Assembly: GCA_963575745.1 (NCBI GenBank)
Contig: CAUYUJ010019080.1
Coordinates: 125,924-148,423 of the forward strand
Origin: Prorocentrum cordatum
Lineage: Eukaryota; Sar; Dinophyceae; Prorocentrales; Prorocentraceae
Direction: 5' to 3'
Length of the DNA stretch: 22,500 nt
Shown: piece after piece, positions 20,450 through 22,500 of the stretch
How positions within the stretch are numbered: the first letter of the stretch is position 1
Layout: each line of letters begins with the position of its first letter
The notes under the pieces: generated by a model
Seen by the model: only the letters and a program-made list of their open reading frames with translations
Database searches by the model: none
Told to the model about the DNA's origin: nothing
Translations under genes and position numbers: made by a program

Positions 20450-20788
20450 AACACCCTGGAAGCAAGCAGGGCGTTTTTTGGCATGGGCCCCCACTGCACG
20501 CCCGATTCGGCAGAAGTTGGCTTCTGTTGTGCCCAAAGCCTGCCCATCCCAGCAGCAGGGCAGCTCTGCATACTGCCTGGCCCCTCGGCCGGGCACGGTG
20601 GCGGCGCGCAGGAGGTGCCCTCGGCGGAGGGGCACGAGGGGGGGGGGGGCAGCGGAGGAAGCGAGCGGCCTGGAAACGTCTCTCGCGCCCCCTGCCCTCG
20701 GCATGCCGCTGGAGTGCCCCCGCCCTCGCGCCCCCGCCTTCCGTAGCAACTCACGGGAGCCTCCCGCACCATCTTGCCCGCTCCTGCG

Positions 20789-20895
20789 AATCGACGCTGA
20801 TCGAGGCTAAGTCGACGCTAATCGACGCCAAATCGACGCTAACCGACGCTAAATTGGCGCTATCTCATCGACTCCCAGACGCTAATCGACGCCAA
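20789..20895. repeat. AATCGACGCTA 11-bp minisatellite
   Basis: (A/T)AATCGACGC(T/C)(A) recurs about eight times with mutations, then ends abruptly. Confidence 0.8.
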
Positions 20896-20960
20896 AGATA
20901 AAATTACGAGGGCACACAAGGCTCTCATGAGTTGCTACCGAATCCCCCCCCACGCACCTG

Positions 20961-20997
20961 ACACACACACACACACACACACACACATGCGCAAACA

Positions 20998-21030
<33 letters not shown>
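20961..21030. repeat. (CA)n microsatellite
   Basis: Two CA runs with a short interruption directly abut the 3' end of the inverted CTTGGG-family element. Confidence 0.95.
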
Positions 21031-21032
<2 letters not shown>

Positions 21033-21280
21033 CTCCTCCTATATTTTTACAAGCCCCGGGGGGGGGGAAACCCTCCCCCCCCCACACTGGACCCCCGGGA
21101 TCTGGGGTTCTCGGGCTCCCTTGGACGTCCAGGGAAAAGGTCACCCGGCTTTCCGGGTCTCCACAAACGCCTTGCCAGCAGACCCAGAGTGAGCGATCCG
21201 AGGGGTCATCAGGAAGGCTCAAGGGAGGCCCCAGACAGCACAAGAGCGCTACAAGAGGGACTCCAATTGCGTAAGGACGG
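21031..21280 (-). repeat. CTTGGG-family conserved 3' end, inverted
   Basis: Read on the minus strand it matches 9371-9566: GATGACCCC..GGATCGCTC, then CCCCAGATCCCGGG, then GGGCTTGTAAAAATATAGGA, then a microsatellite. Confidence 0.75.
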
Positions 21281-22500
21281 CCCAAAAGACCCCCAAGGCA
21301 CCCCAAAAAGCTTTCCAAGGGGCCTTGCAAGCACAAAATTCGTCCCATTCCCTTCGTAAAACTTACAATTTTAGCATATTCGCCTTTCGGATTTCATCAG
21401 CTTTCAAGACGGTTTCAAAGCCCCCGAGATCGCCTCCAGACGCCCCAAAAGGCCCCCAAAAGAGCGTCAAGACGGCCGAGCCGGGCCCCACGATCGCCCA
21501 AGAGAGCCCCAAGACAGCCCATAATGGAACCAAGAGGCCCCCCAAGGGCTCCCAGCACAGACCCAGAAGGGCCATGGGAGGTCCCCGGAAGTGCCCAAGA
21601 TGGGTCCAAAGGGGGCTCCAGCAGGCCCAAGCTCCCCAAGACGGCCCAAGAAGGCCCCAGGACGGCCCATGAAGGCGCCAAAACGGCCCACGAGGGCCCC
21701 GAAAACACCCCCACGATGTTTCCGAATGCCAACATAAAGACCCCCACGGCACCCCAAAAAGCTTTCCAAGGGGCCTTCCAACCACAAAAATCGTCCCATT
21801 CCCCTCCTAAAACTTACAACTTTTGCATATTCGCCTTTCGGATTTCATCAGCTTTCAAGACGGATTCAAAGCCCCCGAGATCGACTCAAGACGCCCCAAA
21901 AGGCCCCCAAAAAAGCGTCAAGATGGCCGAGCCGGGCCCCACGATCGCCCACGAGAGCCCCAAGACAGCTCATAGTGGAACCAAGAGGCCCCCCAAGGGC
22001 TCCCAGCACAGACCCAAAAGGGCCATGGGAGGTCCCCGGAAGTGCCCAAGATGGGTCCAAAGGGAGCTCCAGCGGGCCCAAGCTCCCCAAGACGGCCCAA
22101 GAAGGCCCCAGGACGGCCCATGAAGGCGCCAAAACGGCCCACGAGGGCCCCGAAAACACCCCCACGATGTTTCCGAATGCCAACATAAAGACCCCCACGG
22201 CACCCCAAAAAGCTTTCCAAGGGGCCTTCCAACCACAAAAATCGTCCCATTCCCCTCCTAAAACTTACAACTTTTGCACATTCGCCTTTCGGATTTCATC
22301 AGCTTTCAAGACGGTTTCAAAGCCTCCGAGATCGCCTCAAGACGCTCCAAAAGGCCCCCAAGAAAGCTTCAAGACGGCCGAGCCGGGCCCCACGATCGCC
22401 CACGAGAGCCCCAAGACAGCCCATAGTGGAACCAAGAGGCCCCCCAAGGGCTCCCAGCACAGACCCAAAAGGGCCATGGGAGGTCCCCGGAAGTGCCCAA
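21281..22500 (-). repeat. 451-bp tandem array, at least 2.7 units
   Basis: Near-identical units repeat with a 451-bp period; for example AAAATCGTCCCATTCCC recurs at about 21338, 21788 and 22239. Each unit has an AT-richer spacer (AAAACTTACAA..GGATTTCATCAGC) and a long block of CCCCAAGA-type short repeats. The frames of about 110 codons repeated here are by-products. The array is cut by the window edge. Confidence 0.95.

Noticed and set aside
21467-22250. Repeated frames of about 110 codons in the right-hand array
   Set aside because: They repeat because the 451-bp DNA unit repeats; the peptides are Gly/Trp/Leu-rich products of CTTGGG short repeats with no domain.

Overview
The window looks like nuclear DNA of a dinoflagellate or a close alveolate relative. 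It is GC-rich and crowded with simple repeats. Its one clear gene is cut into short exons by very long introns, and the exon edges imply GT, GC and GA 5' splice sites followed by AG|G 3' sites, a splice-site usage known from dinoflagellates. There is no operon structure, no bacterial gene packing and no recognisable rRNA or tRNA gene. The organism call is inference; no species is assigned.

The main gene is on the minus strand. Four short exons (20118-20027, 19042-18983, 14029-13922 and about 3931-3806) read in order as a continuous part of domain I of pyruvate:ferredoxin/flavodoxin oxidoreductase, or of the PFOR-like half of pyruvate:NADP+ oxidoreductase. The introns between them are about 1.0, 5.0 and 10.0 kb. 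The visible coding sequence is only about 128 codons spread over 16.3 kb. The N-terminal exons must lie right of the window, and the remaining domains left of it or in unrecognised exons below 3.8 kb. Nearly everything between 3.9 and 20.1 kb is therefore intron.

Layout from left to right. 1-1340: GC-rich sequence with no identified gene. 1343-1577: an inverted-repeat-ended element carrying an internal CT microsatellite. 1721-1877: GGA tract. 2248-2733 (minus): open frame with an F-box-like segment. 2783-3520: short duplications, a strong hairpin and a possible plus-strand coding remnant. 3806-3931: last visible PFOR exon. 4.1-9.6 kb: blocks of a degenerate CTTGGG-rich repeat alternating with CA, CAA, TA, CAGA and CATA microsatellites, plus an AT-richer island at 5.3-6.1 kb. 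9.87-11.6 kb: a two-copy higher-order repeat built of GGGCTATA and GGGCACC minisatellites. 11.6-13.2 kb: TACA/TGCA microsatellite. 13.2-14.0 kb: GC-rich sequence and the third PFOR exon. 14.8-15.6 kb: a probable non-LTR retrotransposon C-terminal remnant and a small coding-like duplication. 15.7-18.6 kb: CA/GCAC, degenerate 82-97 bp repeats, ATC and CTC tracts. 18.98-20.12 kb: the first two visible PFOR exons, with a second copy of the inverted-repeat element in the intron between them. 20.4-21.0 kb: CAA, 11-bp and CA repeats. 21.03-22.5 kb: the CTTGGG family again, inverted, as a tandem array with a 451-bp period that runs off the right edge.

The PFOR exons would make part of a cytosolic or mitochondrion-related enzyme that oxidatively decarboxylates pyruvate to acetyl-CoA. 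The F-box-like and retroelement-like frames share its strand but have no evident functional link to it. Most other open frames in the window are produced by simple repeats.
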